This document shows, piece by piece, positions 62,060-64,000 of a stretch of DNA of 64,000 nucleotides. A program made the position numbers and the translations under genes. Source of the DNA: Haliotispira sp965263485. Its GTDB lineage: Bacteria; Spirochaetota; Spirochaetia; SP-2023. Numbering within the stretch: position 1 is the stretch's first letter; every line of letters begins with the position of its first letter. The stretch covers positions 496,001 through 560,000 of the forward strand of contig CBDHHO010000001.1 of the NCBI GenBank assembly GCA_965263485.1. Direction: 5' to 3'. Below the pieces are notes generated by a model. The model saw only the letters and a list, made by a program, of their open reading frames with translations, had not been told where the DNA came from and did not search any database.

Positions 62060-62280
62060 CATTTCTAATTGGGTTTGACATTCTGAGCAACTGCTTCTTG
62101 CAGCACAGGCGCAGGCAGTTGAGAATTTTGTTGCGAGTGCTGTCAGCCTTGGGTATCTCGAACAGCAGATCTTCTATCTCGCGGTGGCCCAGGCTGCTCA
62201 TCGTGCACCTGCCGAATGCAGGCAGCAGATAGTTCTTGAGGTAGCCCTCGTTCTGGCCGGGATATTTCGGGCTAAAGGGC
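62060..62280 (-). pseudogene. Tyrosine recombinase N-terminal relic
   Basis: The minus strand reads PFSPKYPGQNEGYLKNYLLP, FGRCTMSSLGHREIEDLLFE and STRNKILNCLRLCCKKQL, the SAM-like core-binding domain of phage-type integrases. The catalytic domain is absent. The frame continues into the IS5 left end and a repeat that supplies spurious start residues. It overlaps the aaatgtcccc block shared with 14728. Confidence 0.6.
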
Positions 62281-63523
62281 ACCTCTAAAAATCCAGCACT
62301 GGACAAATCACAATTATTCAATTACAATACAATAATATTGGAGGATCATTATGATTGAAATGACAAGTGAAATAATATATCAGGATGTAGAACGTACAAA
62401 TCCTTTTATATTCGAACTTAAAAAATCTATCGATTGGGATAGAATCTCAGAGACTATTTCTCAACATATCCCTAAAAAGAAGAATAATTCTGGAAGGCCA
62501 AGATTCCCTGTCTCCCAAATGTTGCGCATTCTCATCCTTCAGGAAACCTACAACCTCTCTGATGATGCCATGGAAGTCCAAATCAATGGTAGCATCTATT
62601 TCAAATTCTTTCTTGACATGAGCCTGCTTGATAAATCTCCCGATTCCAAAACCATTTGGTCCTTCAAGGAAACGCTGCGCAAACTCAATCTCGAGCAAAC
62701 GCTTTTTCTTGAGTTCCATAAATTTCTTGCTGAAAGAAAGATAAAACTGCACAAAGGGAATATTGTGGACGCCAGCTTTGTCAAAGTGCCTGTGCAGCGC
62801 AATACCAGAGAAGAAAACCAGCAGATCAAAAATGATGAAATCCCTCCATCATTCAAGGAAAACGAGAATAAAATGAGGCAAAAAGATACGGATGCAAGGT
62901 GGACAAAGAAAAATAGCAAAAGCCACTACGGATACAAAAATCACATTGCAACGGCGACTAACGAGCAGTTTAGCTTACGAAGTAAGTGCAGCTAATGTGC
63001 ACGACTCACAGGTGCTTGCAGCTATTTTATCCGAAGGCGTCACGCAGATATATGGGGATAGTGCGTACCGAAGTGAAAAGATAACAAATGAACTACGGAA
63101 GAAAGGTGTGAGGAACTTTATTCATCACCGAAAATATCGAGATAATTCACTTACAGAGAAGCAATTAGAAAGTAACCGCCGCAAGTCAAAGACCCGGGCG
63201 AAAGTGGAGCATATATTTGCATGGTTTCGCAATTGCATGAATAGGGGATTAGAGTTGCGATGTATAGGGATAGATCGGGTAAGGTTTCGTATGGAGTTAC
63301 GAAATACTGTGTATAATATGTTAAAATATGTTTCAATTACAGCATAATAGTGGATAATTGTATCTAAAATGCTGTAAATAATGATTTTTTTATGTAAATT
63401 CTAATTTTATTAGAATTTATTGATCGTAATTAATCTGGATCCAACTATTTTTTGTGTTATTTTGTTATGATTAAGGAAGGATTTTTTGATTTTACATCGC
63501 AATGCCGATTTTTAGAGGTTCCC
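62277..63523 (+). mobile_element. IS5-family insertion sequence, 1247 bp
   Basis: Left end gggcacctctaaaaatccag, right end gatttttagaggttccc (reverse complement gggaacctctaaaaatc): inverted ends of 16-17 bp identical in form to the ends of the window's MITEs. It contains the frameshifted transposase. Total length is in the IS5 range. A target duplication is not obvious (TAAA against TATT). Confidence 0.85.
62351..63347 (+). pseudogene. IS5-family DDE transposase, frameshifted
   Basis: Frame 1 (62351-62995) holds the N-terminus and first catalytic aspartate: VSQMLRILILQETYNLSDDA, HKGNIVDASFVKVPVQRNTR, and RQKDTDARWTKKNSKSHYGY. Frame 2 resumes near 62975 as LAYEVSAANVHDSQVLAAIL, has the second aspartate in QIYGDSAYRSEKI and the glutamate region in RAKVEHIFAWFRN. 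The break lies between HIATATNEQF and YEVSAANV. It may be an inactivating indel or a programmed frameshift; a slippery A-rich site is not seen exactly there. The transposase could mobilise the matching MITEs in trans if active elsewhere in the genome. Confidence 0.88.
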
Positions 63524-64000
63524 TATTGCTATTTTTTTCAGCGTCCCACTCTTGAAGTAATTTGGGAAATGCTGATAACCCTTTCCCAGCATCAATTTTT
63601 TTGGTTTTGTTTTTCTTTACAGCAACTCCTTTTCCGCAGACTTTGCACCCACCTCTCAAATGCCCTTTCGGCGTTTGTTCAAACATTCCATGTTTAGGAC
63701 AATAGAACGCTGTTTTAGAAGTGAACGAAACATATCGAAATTTAGAGTAATCATATTTGTTTTTATGAAATGAACTTGCTCTCCTCTTAAATTCAGTTTC
63801 GTCTATACGGTTATCTTCTCCCATTTGGGCGTATGCACATTTTCGGCACCCTGATTTTAAGTGTCTTTTTGGAGGTTGTTTAAAAATGCCGTGGACAGGA
63901 CAAAGTATTACAACTTCGGTTCGCATATTAGTGAATTGCACTTCAGAATAATCATATCTATCGCCGTGCAGTTGCTTCGCACGACGCAAAAACTCGTCTT
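63492..64000 (-). CDS. Zinc-ribbon DUF723-like protein (5' end outside window)
   Basis: The frame continues past the right edge. Two tandem units of about 65 residues are seen, each with an HGDRYDYS/HKNKYDYS start and paired cysteines: VILCPVHGIFKQ, then CRKC; and AFYCPKHGMFEQTPKGHLRG, then GCKVCG. Such DUF723-type repeats occur in phage and mobile-element proteins, often next to nucleases. The last residues (NREPLKIG) are read from the repeat motif at the IS5 right end, so the natural C-terminus was truncated by the insertion. Confidence 0.75.
   Translation of the reverse strand, partial: DEFLRRAKQLHGDRYDYSEVQFTNMRTEVVILCPVHGIFKQPPKRHLKSGCRKCAYAQMGEDNRIDETEFKRRASSFHKNKYDYSKFRYVSFTSKTAFYCPKHGMFEQTPKGHLRGGCKVCGKGVAVKKNKTKKIDAGKGLSAFPKLLQEWDAEKNSNREPLKIGIAM

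Overview
The window reads as chromosomal DNA from a spirochaete-like bacterium. Support for that is moderate and rests on gene content: large exported LamG/fibronectin-type proteins, many lipoproteins with spirochaete-style lipoboxes, a FliL-like lipoprotein, a TraR/DksA-type protein and expanded Rpn-type nucleases. No rRNA or tRNA was seen to fix the taxonomy. The chromosome is heavily worked over by small repeats: an inverted motif close to GGGNACCTCTAAAAATT occurs more than 25 times between genes, and an IS5-family element near the right end carries the same motif at both ends.

Layout. 1-10.35 kb: a type III restriction-modification island on the + strand (partial helicase, DUF4391 protein, REP-associated transposase, two tandem mod genes that share both ends but have different target-recognition regions, then res). 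10.4-14.5 kb: a PlsC-like acyltransferase, a degenerate HD-GYP protein and a membrane protein. 14.5-15.1 kb: debris (a relic of a second type III res, a truncated IS copy). 15.2-20.6 kb, - strand: a duplicated unit of an Rpn-type nuclease and a lipoprotein. Both lipoprotein genes carry six copies of a 7-bp repeat just after the start codon, which puts the signal peptide out of frame, so both look like phase-variable genes caught in the OFF state. A chimeric potassium-channel gene follows. 20.9-25.7 kb, - strand: FliL-like lipoprotein, leuA, LamG/FN3 exported protein. 25.9-31.4 kb, - strand: a complete mannitol PTS operon (mtlA, mtlD, HPr, enzyme I, EIIA) with a terminator. 31.5-34.8 kb: DksA-like protein, HAD phosphatase, second mannitol-type EIICB. 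35.1-40.3 kb, + strand: Omp85-like protein, metK, yebC, diacylglycerol kinase, DUF2147, nitroreductase. 40.4-42.6 kb: an HMG-CoA-synthase/enoyl-CoA-hydratase pair of the polyketide beta-branching type.

42.6-50.1 kb: a frameshifted large-protein relic, a sugar ABC transporter (permease, ATPase, binding protein; - strand) and Mu-like phage tail remnants. 50.2-61.3 kb: a sugar-catabolic locus (shikimate-dehydrogenase-like protein, cupin phosphoglucose isomerase, 2-hydroxyacid dehydrogenase, binding protein, ATPase, permease, FGGY kinase, transaldolase, metallo-beta-lactamase-fold protein, DeoR regulator). Its centre (about 52.8-59.2 kb) is visibly AT-rich and is bounded by the first 14 codons of a lost FGGY kinase and the last part of a lost sugar ABC ATPase, suggesting that a foreign cassette replaced the resident genes. 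A structured RNA leader candidate precedes the AT-rich ATPase. 61.3-64 kb: IS debris, the IS5-family element, and a partial zinc-ribbon protein.

The strongest leads are the heptanucleotide-controlled lipoproteins, the tandem mod genes, the possible RNA leader, and the IS-linked miniature repeats that end or cut many genes.
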